Source: Bacillus sp. FSL K6-3431 (lineage in GTDB: Bacteria > Bacillota > Bacilli > Bacillales > Bacillaceae_C). Taken from it: DNA of 64,000 nt. The stretch's first letter is position 1. Every line of letters begins with the position of its first letter. Both the position numbers and the translations under genes were made by a program. Shown here in pieces: positions 33,861-41,725 of this stretch. Location of the stretch: assembly GCF_038002605.1 (NCBI RefSeq), contig NZ_JBBOCT010000001.1, positions 3,596,001 to 3,660,000 of the forward strand, in the 5' to 3' direction. The notes beneath the pieces were generated by a model. That model was not told the DNA's origin, made no database searches, and saw only the letters and a program-made list of their open reading frames with translations.

Positions 33861-34814
33861 ATGAAATATCGTAGACTAGGTCGTTCAGGATTAAAAGTGA
33901 GTGAAGTTAGTTTGGGAAGCTGGTTGACTTATGGTAAATCAGTAGAAGATAATACTGCAGAGAAAACAATACATAGAGCATATGAACTAGGAATTAACTT
34001 TTTCGATTCCGCCAATGTATATGAGCGTGGCGAAGGTGAGAAAGTAATGTCAAAGGCTTTGAAAGAGTTCCCTCGCGAATCATATGTCATTACTACAAAG
34101 GCATTTTGGCCTATGGGAGAAGGTCCAAACGATCGTGGCTTATCTAGAAAGCATGTATACGAGCAGGTGCATAATAGTTTGAAAAGAATGGATTTAGACT
34201 ATGTCGATATTTTTTATTGTCATCGCTATGATTCCGAAACGCCGGTGGATGAAACATTACGAGTTATTGATGATTTAATTCGCCAGGGCAAGATCCTTTA
34301 TGCAGGTGTCAGTGAATGGAGCGCAGCACAAATTGAGGAAGCGGTTGGAACAGCAGATAAGTATTTGCTTGACCGAATTGTTGTGAACCAGCCACAATAC
34401 AGTATGTTAAATCGCTATATTGAAGAAGAAGTCATTCCAGTATCAAGTAAACACGGCATCTCCCAAGTTGTATTTTCTCCGTTAGCTCAAGGGATGCTTA
34501 CTGGAAAATATAAAGGTGGGAAAATTCCAGAAGGTAGTCGTGCGTCCAATGATACGATTAATTCTTTCGTAAAAAATATTTTTAATGAACAAAACTTTTC
34601 AAAGGTTGATCAATTGGATGCAGTGGCAAAGGAGCTAGATACTACCTTGCCGGCACTAGCCATCGCTTGGATTTTGCGTCAACCAAACGTAGCCAGCGCT
34701 TTAGTCGGTGCAAGCCGCCCGGAACAAATTGAAGCGAATGTAAAAGGTAGTGAATTAGAACTATCAACGGAGATCATCTCGAAAATTGAAGGAATTTTAA
34801 CTCAGTTAGATTAA
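33861..34814 (+). CDS. Aldo/keto reductase (voltage-gated K+ channel beta-subunit type)
   Basis: The 317-residue TIM-barrel reductase has Asp and Tyr of the catalytic tetrad in FFDSANVYERGEGE, Lys in VITTKAFWP and His in IFYCHRYD, with the NADPH-binding end VGASRPEQIEANV. KYRRLGRSGLKVSEVSLGSWLTYG is typical of the AKR6/KCNAB-like group. ATG 33861 follows GAGGGAGAG and is preferred over ATG 33843. A terminator follows. It would reduce aldehydes or ketones with NADPH. Confidence 0.88.
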   Translation: MKYRRLGRSGLKVSEVSLGSWLTYGKSVEDNTAEKTIHRAYELGINFFDSANVYERGEGEKVMSKALKEFPRESYVITTKAFWPMGEGPNDRGLSRKHVYEQVHNSLKRMDLDYVDIFYCHRYDSETPVDETLRVIDDLIRQGKILYAGVSEWSAAQIEEAVGTADKYLLDRIVVNQPQYSMLNRYIEEEVIPVSSKHGISQVVFSPLAQGMLTGKYKGGKIPEGSRASNDTINSFVKNIFNEQNFSKVDQLDAVAKELDTTLPALAIAWILRQPNVASALVGASRPEQIEANVKGSELELSTEIISKIEGILTQLD

Positions 34815-34837
34815 TATTTTTATATAATAGTAGTTAC

Positions 34838-34880
34838 GAACCACACTTCCTGTATATTAGTAAGGAATGTGGTTCGTTTC
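34838..34880 (+). terminator. Terminator after the aldo/keto reductase gene
   Basis: GAACCACA-cTTCC pairs with GGAA-TGTGGTTC. A closely similar hairpin ends the GntR gene at 40614-40650. Confidence 0.8.
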
Positions 34881-35188
34881 ATTAAAAGCAATTGAGTTTA
34901 TACAATACATCTTAAACATATAGGAAGAAGATCCGGTGGTTTCCGGTAACATTTAAATGGTGTTGATTTTCGGCCTAGCTAATAAGAACCTTATAAATTT
35001 ATTTATTAAATTCCAATGAGCGGAACATACATATCAAATTGACGTGCTAATAGCAATTACAGTCAAATGTTTTAAGGAAAAAAGCATGGTAGGATAATGT
35101 TTTTAAATAGAAAATTCGATATGATATAGCTAAATGGAAAGTAAACCCTTACAAAATAAGTGGCATGCATATAAAGTGGGGTGAGTGA
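34881..35188. other. Gene-free spacer upstream of the AraC-type regulator
   Basis: About 300 bp of AT-rich sequence with no recognised gene or repeat. The regulator promoter presumably lies at its right end. Confidence 0.5.
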
Positions 35189-36058
35189 ATGGATGAATGG
35201 TTGACTTCCAATTATAGAATGAAGTCTCTTGGTGAGCAGGCTTTAGACTTTCATTCACATTCAACGTTTGAAATATACTATTTTCATAGTGGTGATTGTA
35301 AATATTTGATACATAATAATATTTTTGACTTACAGCCGGGAGATATCATTATTATGGACGGGATGACCTCGCACCGGGCAAATCCTTCGCCGTTCGAAAC
35401 GTATGAGCGGAGTGTTGTTCAATTTTCGCCAGATTGGATTAAACCCGTAATCGAGTCTTTACAAATGCCTGAATTACTGTCTCCATTTCAAAAAATGAAT
35501 AATTGTTTGCTTCGAGGCCAAGAAGAAACAGAGCGGAAAAACATTCTATCATATTTAAAAGAAATCGATCATTTAACACATGATGATAATTCGTATGTAT
35601 GGGAAGGTAATGAACGGCAGCAGAAAAGGGAAGTGGAGGTAGAGATAAAAGTATTGCTCGTATCTATACTTGTTCAAACATTTAAGCTGAGTAAAAAAGA
35701 AAACCAGACACTAACAATGCATAAAAGTGAAAAAGATATCCATGTAGAAAGAGTTGTGCAATATATCAATCACAATTTTAAAGACAAAATTACATTAGAT
35801 GAAATTTCATTCGAAATGAATATAAGTAAGTTTTACTTATCTCGACTTTTTAAAGAGGTAACTGGAACAACTATAATGGATTATGTGATGGCTTGTCGAT
35901 TGAATCAAGCGAAATACGAGTTGGAGATGAATCAGGGTAAAACGCTTTCGGAAGTAGCGGTAGAATCAGGTTTTGAGAGTCCAGCTCACTTCAGTCGCTT
36001 TTTTAAGCAAAAGCTAGGTATGACTCCTTCAGAATTTCGTAAAAAAAAACAAAAGTAA
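35189..36058 (+). CDS. AraC-family transcriptional regulator with cupin sensor
   Basis: The 289-residue protein has an N-terminal cupin (about 15-75: FHSHSTFEIYYFHSGDCKYLI, then LQPGDIIIMDGMTSHRA) for ligand sensing and a C-terminal AraC domain (about 188-285) with two helix-turn-helix motifs (ITLDEISFEMNISKFYLSRLFKEVTG and TLSEVAVESGFESPAHFSRFFKQKLG). It lies just upstream of, and in line with, a sugar isomerase-like gene and an oxidoreductase gene, which it most likely controls in response to a sugar or polyol. Confidence 0.9.
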   Translation: MDEWLTSNYRMKSLGEQALDFHSHSTFEIYYFHSGDCKYLIHNNIFDLQPGDIIIMDGMTSHRANPSPFETYERSVVQFSPDWIKPVIESLQMPELLSPFQKMNNCLLRGQEETERKNILSYLKEIDHLTHDDNSYVWEGNERQQKREVEVEIKVLLVSILVQTFKLSKKENQTLTMHKSEKDIHVERVVQYINHNFKDKITLDEISFEMNISKFYLSRLFKEVTGTTIMDYVMACRLNQAKYELEMNQGKTLSEVAVESGFESPAHFSRFFKQKLGMTPSEFRKKKQK

Positions 36059-36136
36059 TGGATTCGATAATCTTCAAATAGATGCTATTCGTGAATAATC
36101 AGAGGAAAAAAATAGTCAATATGAAGGGGGATTTAA

Positions 36137-37003
36137 TTGAAACAAGGTAAAATTGGCGTTCAAATGATGATGCTCAAAGGGAAAGTCGAAGAACTAGGTG
36201 TATATGAAACGATGAGAAAGATAAATGAACTTGGATATCGCAGTGTGGAGGTATCGCAAATTCCGATGTCTGAGGAGAATGTTTCAGAACTGAAAAGAGC
36301 ATCAGCGGACTTTGATATCGAAGTTGCTGCTTTGTCTGCTGCTGTAGAGCCAATGATGCCTGGTATGTCTGGTGAGACGTTAACAAATGATTTTGAGAAG
36401 ATTGTTAGCGATTGCAAAATGCTTAGTTGTAATTTTTTACGCATCGGTATGCTGCCATTACATGTAATGGGCGACAAAGATAAAATAATGACATTTATCA
36501 AAAAGGCTGAATCCATGGCAGAGAAGTTAGCTGACCATGGTATTGAGCTATACTATCATACCCATCATATCGAATTCCAAAAATATGATGGTGTGTACCT
36601 GTTGGATTTGATGAAAAATAACACTTCAAAACTTGGTTTTGAGTTGGATGTTCATTGGATTCAAAGAGGTGGAGAAAATCCTGTGGAAATTATTAAGCAA
36701 TATGAAGGACGCATTTCATTATTGCACTTGAAAGATTATCGAATTGGGTCTTTGGATATGGGTGCTTTAAAGAAAAATGATATGCAACAATTCTTCCAAG
36801 ACTTTGCAAATGTAATTGAATTCGCTGAAGTTGGTGAAGGTAGTCTTGATATGAAAGAGATGATTGAAGCAGGCCTTAAGAGTGGTGTACAGTATTTCTT
36901 AATTGAACAAGATGATACATACGGACGAGATCCTTTTGATTCCTTAAAAATATCTGCTGACAACTTAAGGAAATTAGGATATGCAGATTGGTTTTCTGTG
37001 TAA
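36137..37003 (+). CDS. Xylose isomerase-like TIM-barrel protein (sugar phosphate isomerase/epimerase)
   Basis: The 288-residue protein has the AP endonuclease 2/xylose isomerase barrel with a metal site: YYHTHHIEFQKYDG, ELDVHWIQRGGENPVE, LLHLKDY and EVGEGSLDMKEM, ending IEQDDTYGRDPFDSLKIS. Such enzymes isomerise, epimerise or dehydrate sugars and inosose. The TTG start at 36137 follows GAAGGGGG. It sits between the AraC regulator and a Gfo/Idh/MocA dehydrogenase, so a small keto-sugar or cyclitol pathway is likely. Confidence 0.85.
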   Translation: MKQGKIGVQMMMLKGKVEELGVYETMRKINELGYRSVEVSQIPMSEENVSELKRASADFDIEVAALSAAVEPMMPGMSGETLTNDFEKIVSDCKMLSCNFLRIGMLPLHVMGDKDKIMTFIKKAESMAEKLADHGIELYYHTHHIEFQKYDGVYLLDLMKNNTSKLGFELDVHWIQRGGENPVEIIKQYEGRISLLHLKDYRIGSLDMGALKKNDMQQFFQDFANVIEFAEVGEGSLDMKEMIEAGLKSGVQYFLIEQDDTYGRDPFDSLKISADNLRKLGYADWFSV

Positions 37004-37100
37004 GCGGAGGTCTATAACAATATGAAACTATTATTTACACGTTATTGACTACTTATCAATACAGTCAGTTTCACAATTATTATACGAGGAGTGAAGAAAA

Positions 37101-38174
37101 TTGACGAAAAAAGATGGTATGAATTATGCCCCAAAAGGAAGAGTAAATCGGGTTGTTGATGAAGGTGAGTTTGTTATTGCTGCAATGTCTCTTGATCATG
37201 GACATATCTATGGCATGTGTAATGGCTTGATTGAAGCAGGGGCAACAATCAAGTGGGTATATGACTCGGATCCCGAGAGAGTGAAAAAGTTTATAGAATC
37301 ATTCCCAGATGTCCAAGCCGCGAATAGTGAAGAAGAAATTCTCCAGGATACTGAAGTGAAACTTGTCGCTGCTGCTGCAATTCCATCTGAACGTGGTCCA
37401 CTTGGCATTCGAGTGATGGAAAGAGGAAAAGATTATTTTACAGATAAGACACCATTTACAAGATTAGAACAATTGGAAGCTGCAAAAGAGGTTGTAAAAA
37501 GAACAGGGAAAAAATATATGGTTTATTATTCGGAACGCTTGCATGTGGAAAGTGCTGTATATGCAGGGGATTTAATTAAGCAAGGTGCAATTGGTCGTGT
37601 ACTTCAAGTATCTAACTTTGCACCGCATCTTCTAAATGCACCCTCGCGGCCTGAGTGGTTTTTCCAAAAGGAAAAGTATGGCGGAATTTTATGTGATATT
37701 GGTAGTCATCAAATTGAACAGTTTTTGTATTTTAGTGGAAATACCGAAGCAGAAGTAGTGAGGAGTCAAGTGGCAAATTATACTGCAAAAGAATATCCAG
37801 AACTAGAAGACTTTGGAGATTGTATGATCGTCGGAAATAATGGTGCTACCCACTATTTTCGAGTGGACTGGCTTACTCCCGACGGCTTAGGTGTATGGGG
37901 CGATGGGCGAACATTCATCTTGGGAACGGAAGGGTATATAGAAATAAGGAAATACATTGATATCGCTCGTGACGATGAAGGAGATCAAGTGTATCTGTCT
38001 AATAAAGAAGGAACGTATCACTATTCAGTGAGAGGGAAAGTCGGGTTTCCTTTTTTCGGAGAGCTTATTCTCGATTGTATAAACCGTACGGAAAATGCGA
38101 TGACACAAGCGCATGTGTTTAAAGCCGCAGAACTTTGTCTAATTGCTCAGAAAGAAGCGGTGCTCCTAGAATAA
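37101..38174 (+). CDS. Gfo/Idh/MocA-family oxidoreductase
   Basis: The 357-residue protein binds NAD(P) through an N-terminal Rossmann-like domain (AAMSLDHGHIYGMCNGLIEAGATI) with the family motif DKTPFTRLEQLEAAKEVV, and has the C-terminal sheet domain with GGILCDIGSHQIEQFLYFSG, containing the catalytic His. Members oxidise sugars, inositols and glycosides. It starts at TTG 37101 after CGAGGAGTG. It lies about 100 bp after the isomerase-like gene and probably completes that operon, ended by a strong terminator. Confidence 0.88.
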   Translation: MTKKDGMNYAPKGRVNRVVDEGEFVIAAMSLDHGHIYGMCNGLIEAGATIKWVYDSDPERVKKFIESFPDVQAANSEEEILQDTEVKLVAAAAIPSERGPLGIRVMERGKDYFTDKTPFTRLEQLEAAKEVVKRTGKKYMVYYSERLHVESAVYAGDLIKQGAIGRVLQVSNFAPHLLNAPSRPEWFFQKEKYGGILCDIGSHQIEQFLYFSGNTEAEVVRSQVANYTAKEYPELEDFGDCMIVGNNGATHYFRVDWLTPDGLGVWGDGRTFILGTEGYIEIRKYIDIARDDEGDQVYLSNKEGTYHYSVRGKVGFPFFGELILDCINRTENAMTQAHVFKAAELCLIAQKEAVLLE

Positions 38175-38258
38175 GCGCCATAATTTGCTTTATCATATCA
38201 ACAGCCAGTGGTGGGGATAAGAAGGGGTAATAGAATGATTGTATTCAATACAATTGGA

Positions 38259-38295
38259 AAAACTCGGTGGGAATTGGTATATTCCCACCGGGTTT
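38259..38295 (+). terminator. Terminator after the Gfo/Idh/MocA gene
   Basis: AACTCGGTGGGAAT pairs with ATTCCCACCGGGTT (14 bp with G-U) around a short loop. Confidence 0.85.
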
Positions 38296-38352
38296 GCTTA
38301 TTTTTGCATTATTGTACGGCATGATAGTAATTTAGATCATTTTGATTTCATG

Positions 38353-38521
38353 CTACAATAATGGTTAGATAGGGCTTTCAAATATCGCTATTAGTCGTGT
38401 AGCGGTGTTTCTTGATGGGGAAGATATGTTTGAAATATAGTGATTTCAACAAGTTTCACACTATGAACCGACCTAGATGCTATTGTCTAACAAGTGATTT
38501 TTTCAGAGATGGAGGTCGGTT
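38353..38521 (+). promoter_or_regulatory. Structured leader with ribosome-site-sequestering repeat upstream of the TauE/SafE gene
   Basis: A TACAAT box (38353-38358) is followed by a ~160-nt leader. It contains CGCTA/TAGCG and a 9-bp perfect pairing of AACCGACCT (38466-38474) with AGGTCGGTT (38513-38521). The right arm overlaps the TGGAGGT ribosome site, so folding would block translation. I do not recognise a known riboswitch consensus. Confidence 0.5.
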
Positions 38522-38524
38522 AAT

Positions 38525-39307
38525 ATTAGTATAATCTACTTTTTTGTTGGTTTATTTGCCTCGATAATAGGCGCTATAGCTGGATTGGGTGGCGGAGTTA
38601 TTATCAAACCGGCACTCGACTTCTTAGGTGATTATGATGTTGCAACGATTGGTGTATTATCAGCAGCAACAGTATTCGCAATGGCTTGTGTTTCATTATT
38701 AAAGGCTACTCGTTCTGGAATAAAGGTAAAGGGGAAGGTAAGTTTTATTCTTGCTGCCGGCTCCATTATTGGTGGTGTTTTTGGGAAAATAATATTTAAT
38801 TATCTTATTGCGTCCGTAAGAGATCAAGAACTAATAACAGGCATTCAAGCTGGGATCTTAGCGTTCTTGATGTTCATTATTTTTTTATTTGTGAGAAATA
38901 TAGAGGATATAAAAACATATCATTTGAAAAATAAGATTGTTATCTTGATCGCTGGATTTGGATTGGGAATGCTAGCTTCTTTTTTAGGAATTGGGGGCGG
39001 CCCGTTGAATGTGGCAGTACTAGCATTTGCTTTTTCAATGAGTGCAAAAGAATCGGCGATTAATTCGATATTTATTATTTTTTTCTCACAGCTAGCTTCC
39101 CTAGTCATTACAGCATGTACTACTGGTTTTGCAAACATCGATCTAACGATACTAGGGTTTATGTTAGTAGGTGGGGTAGCGGGAGGCTTTATCGGTGCAA
39201 CGTTATCGGTAAAGTTGAGTAATATTCGAATTGGAAAAATATTTAATTTTACCTTAGTGGGAATTTTACTATTAAATGTATATAACTTAATCCGAAGTTT
39301 GCTATAA
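38525..39307 (+). CDS. TauE/SafE-family (sulfite/organosulfur exporter-like) membrane protein, apparent ATT start
   Basis: The 260-residue protein has about seven or eight helices and two family repeats: ASIIGAIAGLGGGVIIKPALD near the start and ASFLGIGGGPLNVAVLAF in the middle. Conservation requires translation to begin upstream of TTG 38585, because the first helix would otherwise be lost. The only plausible codon after the TGGAGGT site (38510-38516) is ATT 38525, giving (M)SIIYFFVGLFAS. Family members move sulfite, sulfoacetate or other small anions. The next gene, 16 bp later, encodes a formylglycine-generating enzyme, hinting at sulfate-ester metabolism. Confidence 0.82.
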   Translation: MSIIYFFVGLFASIIGAIAGLGGGVIIKPALDFLGDYDVATIGVLSAATVFAMACVSLLKATRSGIKVKGKVSFILAAGSIIGGVFGKIIFNYLIASVRDQELITGIQAGILAFLMFIIFLFVRNIEDIKTYHLKNKIVILIAGFGLGMLASFLGIGGGPLNVAVLAFAFSMSAKESAINSIFIIFFSQLASLVITACTTGFANIDLTILGFMLVGGVAGGFIGATLSVKLSNIRIGKIFNFTLVGILLLNVYNLIRSLL

Positions 39308-39323
39308 CAATGAGGTGAAGATC

Positions 39324-40310
39324 ATGAATTCTAATGAAAAAAAGTCTTGCTGTTCCATAGATCGTTCTGTAGTAAATGAAGTTTCCAGGCATCACTCCAT
39401 GCTTAAGGATTATATATCTAAAGAAAATAAACATTCGGAAGATATGGTTCTCGTTACCGGTGGAGAATTTCTTATGGGGACGGATGATGTTGATAGCAAT
39501 CGAGCAGATGGGGAATATCCGATTCGAAGTATAAGGGTCGATGACTTTCTTATGGATGCATACGCTGTAACCAATTTGCAATTCAAAGAGTTTGTTGAGG
39601 ATACTAAGTATAAAACAGAAGCTGAAAATTATGGTTGGTCCTTCGTTTTCTATAAATTGCTTTCCGATGAAGCAGCAAAATCAGTGAAACAAGTTGTGAC
39701 AGGGACTCCTTGGTGGGGTGTCATAGAAGGTGCATATTGGTCCAAACCGGAAGGACCAGGAACGGATATTAATGATCGTTTAGATCATCCCGTCATACAT
39801 ATTTCTTGGAATGATGCAAAAGCATATTGTGAATGGGCAGGAAAAAGACTACCGACTGAGGCGGAATGGGAGTACGCGGCACGCGGTGGTCTAACGCAAA
39901 AAAGATACCCATGGGGCGATGAATTAACGCCGAATGGAAAGCATGTTTGTAATATTTGGCAAGGGGAATTTCCGAAAAGTAATACGCGGGCAGATGACTA
40001 CTTAGGTACTGCTCCTGTAACAGCTTTTGAGCCAAATAACTATGGGCTATATAATATGTCGGGAAATGTATGGGAGTGGTGTGAAAATTGGTTTAGTCCT
40101 AACTTCCATATATTTGATACAAAGGAAAACCCAAAAGGACCAGCTGTTGGCGAAACAAAAGCAATGCGTGGTGGATCCTATCTTTGTCATGACTCATACT
40201 GCAATAGATATCGTGTTGCAGCAAGAACTTCAAATACACCTGATAGCTCAACCGGAAATCTAGGATTCAGATGCGTGAGAGATATTCATTTTAAAGATAA
40301 CGATAAATGA
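39324..40310 (+). CDS. Formylglycine-generating enzyme (sulfatase-activating)
   Basis: The 328-residue protein converts a Cys in type I sulfatases to formylglycine. It carries VTGGEFLMGTDDVDSNRADGE, RLPTEAEWEYAARGG, NMSGNVWEWCENW and GGSYLCHDSYCNRYRVAAR, ending NLGFRC. Cys288 and Cys293 match the two copper-binding active-site cysteines of true FGEs, which distinguishes it from the many FGE-fold proteins without activity. ATG 39324 follows GAGGTG and is preferred to GTG 39315. No sulfatase gene is visible in this window. It is probably co-transcribed with the TauE/SafE gene. Confidence 0.88.
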   Translation: MNSNEKKSCCSIDRSVVNEVSRHHSMLKDYISKENKHSEDMVLVTGGEFLMGTDDVDSNRADGEYPIRSIRVDDFLMDAYAVTNLQFKEFVEDTKYKTEAENYGWSFVFYKLLSDEAAKSVKQVVTGTPWWGVIEGAYWSKPEGPGTDINDRLDHPVIHISWNDAKAYCEWAGKRLPTEAEWEYAARGGLTQKRYPWGDELTPNGKHVCNIWQGEFPKSNTRADDYLGTAPVTAFEPNNYGLYNMSGNVWEWCENWFSPNFHIFDTKENPKGPAVGETKAMRGGSYLCHDSYCNRYRVAARTSNTPDSSTGNLGFRCVRDIHFKDNDK

Positions 40311-40366
40311 CATACATATATAGGATGATTATTTGATGGCTGAAAAATAAAAAGGAGCTAAATTCC

Positions 40367-40447
40367 ATGAGGCAACAAGATTTTACGAGTGGGAGTATAT
40401 GGAGACAGCTACTCGTTTTTTCGACGCCGATTTTATTAACTAATTGA
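40367..40447 (+). pseudogene. N-terminal remnant of a MATE-family efflux transporter gene
   Basis: After AAAAGGAG, ATG 40367 opens a 26-codon frame whose product (MRQQDFTSGSIWRQLL, then VFSTPILLTN) matches the start of MATE multidrug exporters, then stops at TGA 40445-40447. Nothing else of a MATE gene follows, so the rest was deleted. Confidence 0.65.
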
Positions 40448-40613
40448 CAGACCTACCGAACTAGAAAACTCATTGCTTTTAAGCGTGGGATGAGAGTGAG
40501 CCATATACGGAGTGCCACTAAAAACCAGAGGATTGTTGCGCTTTAAGTATCTGAAAATATTTTCACCAAAATGCAGCAGTAATGCTTGCCTTTGTTCTTT
40601 TTATCCAATAAAC

Positions 40614-40650
40614 AAACCACACTTCCTGAATCAAGGAGTGTGGTTTATTT
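40614..40650 (-). terminator. Terminator of the UTRA GntR gene
   Basis: AAACCACACTTCC pairs with GGAGTGTGGTTT; on the minus strand it is followed by a T-rich tract. It lies 4 bp past the regulator stop codon. Confidence 0.82.
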
Positions 40651-40653
40651 TAT

Positions 40654-41388
40654 TTAAATCGAATATATCCTTTCAACTGTGAACTTTGAGCGATCTCCTC
40701 TAAAAACTGACTCTGAAAATTCAATTGGAATATGCTCCATATTGTAAGTGATCGTTTCTAATGATAATACGGGCGTTCCCTCAGAAACATTTAAATAGCT
40801 ACTTATCGTTTTACTGGCTAATATGGGCTCTATTTCTTCAATCGTCTTATGAATTTTGAGCTGATACTTCTCTTGTAATAGTTGGTACAAAGATCTTTTA
40901 CATTCCTCCTCGTCATTCACGAGACCTGGTGCGAAATGCCAAGGTATATAAGAGATTGCGTAGAAAAGAGGTTCATCGTTTGCGTAACGCACACGAGTCA
41001 ATCGATGAACAGGATCGTTTTCCTTTATTTGCAAATGGTCAGCAAGCGAAGCATCCGCAGGAATGACTTGAAGATCAATAATTTCAGTTTTAGGCTCATA
41101 GCCCTGTTCAATCATCTGGCTGGCAAATCCTTTTTCAAAAGTGGTCAATGATTGCTGAATTTTCGGTTTGGCAACAAATGTTCCCTTCCCTTGTAATTTA
41201 TAAACTCTTCCCTCTAATGCGAGTTGCTGCAACGCTATCCTGATTGTTGTGCGGCTAACACCATACTCTTCACATAACTCCATTTCCGTCGGTAATTTTT
41301 CACCAACTTCGTATTCATTTATTTGAATTTTTTTCATTATACTCATTTTTACAATGTAATACAATGACGCTTGTTCTTGTGATGACAA
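40654..41388 (-). CDS. GntR-family regulator, HutC/UTRA subfamily
   Basis: The 244-residue protein has an N-terminal winged helix (about 15-80: VGEKLPTEMELCEEYGVSRTTIRIALQQLALEGRVYKLQGKGTFVA) and a UTRA ligand domain (about 95-240, with VHRLTRVRYANDEPLFYAISYIP and SVFRGDRSKFTVER). The start is TTG 41388, after AGGAGGTCC. It is divergent from the kinase/GH4/ABC operon. Related regulators (YvoA/NagR, TreR) bind a phosphorylated sugar to release DNA, so a sugar phosphate made by this operon is the likely inducer. Confidence 0.9.
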   Translation of the reverse strand: MSSQEQASLYYIVKMSIMKKIQINEYEVGEKLPTEMELCEEYGVSRTTIRIALQQLALEGRVYKLQGKGTFVAKPKIQQSLTTFEKGFASQMIEQGYEPKTEIIDLQVIPADASLADHLQIKENDPVHRLTRVRYANDEPLFYAISYIPWHFAPGLVNDEEECKRSLYQLLQEKYQLKIHKTIEEIEPILASKTISSYLNVSEGTPVLSLETITYNMEHIPIEFSESVFRGDRSKFTVERIYSI

Positions 41389-41428
41389 TATAGGACCTCC
41401 TAGTATAGAACACTCTTTATATAGATTG

Positions 41429-41440
41429 TTGTTATAACAA
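41429..41440. promoter_or_regulatory. Candidate operator for the divergent GntR regulator (own promoter side)
   Basis: TTGTTATAACAA is a perfect 12-bp palindrome about 40 bp upstream of the regulator start. Related words recur in the facing promoter. Confidence 0.6.
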
Positions 41441-41560
41441 TAGTTATTTGAAGAAACAAATATATAATGATTTTAAATCTCAGAAATCTGTTAATTTGTA
41501 AGGATCATACTTCTAATATACAAGTAAATCTAACTAATGTGAAGAACTTTCAGAATAATG

Positions 41561-41600
41561 TTGACTATTTGTTATACCAAGATTACAATGTTTATAACAA
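41561..41600 (+). promoter_or_regulatory. SigA promoter of the kinase/GH4/ABC operon with two operator-like boxes
   Basis: TTGACT (41561-41566), a 17-bp spacer and TACAAT (41584-41589) form a near-consensus promoter. TTGTTATACCAA (41569-41580) fills the spacer and TGTTTATAACAA (41589-41600) covers the transcription start, both resembling TTGTTATAACAA at 41429, as expected for repression by the UTRA GntR protein. Confidence 0.75.
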
Positions 41601-41671
41601 GTTTTGCGTATGTAAGACAACAGATACTCGTCTTGAAAGTATTGCTTTGCGTTTAGAAATCTAAACTACAA

Positions 41672-41685
41672 TGAAAACGCTGTCA
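41672..41685 (+). promoter_or_regulatory. Perfect cre (CcpA) site
   Basis: TGAAAACGCTGTCA fits the cre consensus TGWNANCGNTNWCA at every position. It lies about 75 bp downstream of the likely transcription start, where CcpA would block elongation: carbon catabolite repression of this operon. Confidence 0.8.
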
Positions 41686-41725
41686 TTCTGAATCGGGTAA
41701 TGACAATTGGTTAAGGGGGACGAAG

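Noticed and set aside
38585..38587. TTG as start of the TauE/SafE gene
   Set aside because: It falls inside the conserved GLGGG motif, would delete the first helix, and has no ribosome site; ATT 38525 fits better.
40654..41388. NagR assignment for the UTRA regulator
   Set aside because: The operon lacks nagA and nagB, so a specific ligand and name cannot be supported.
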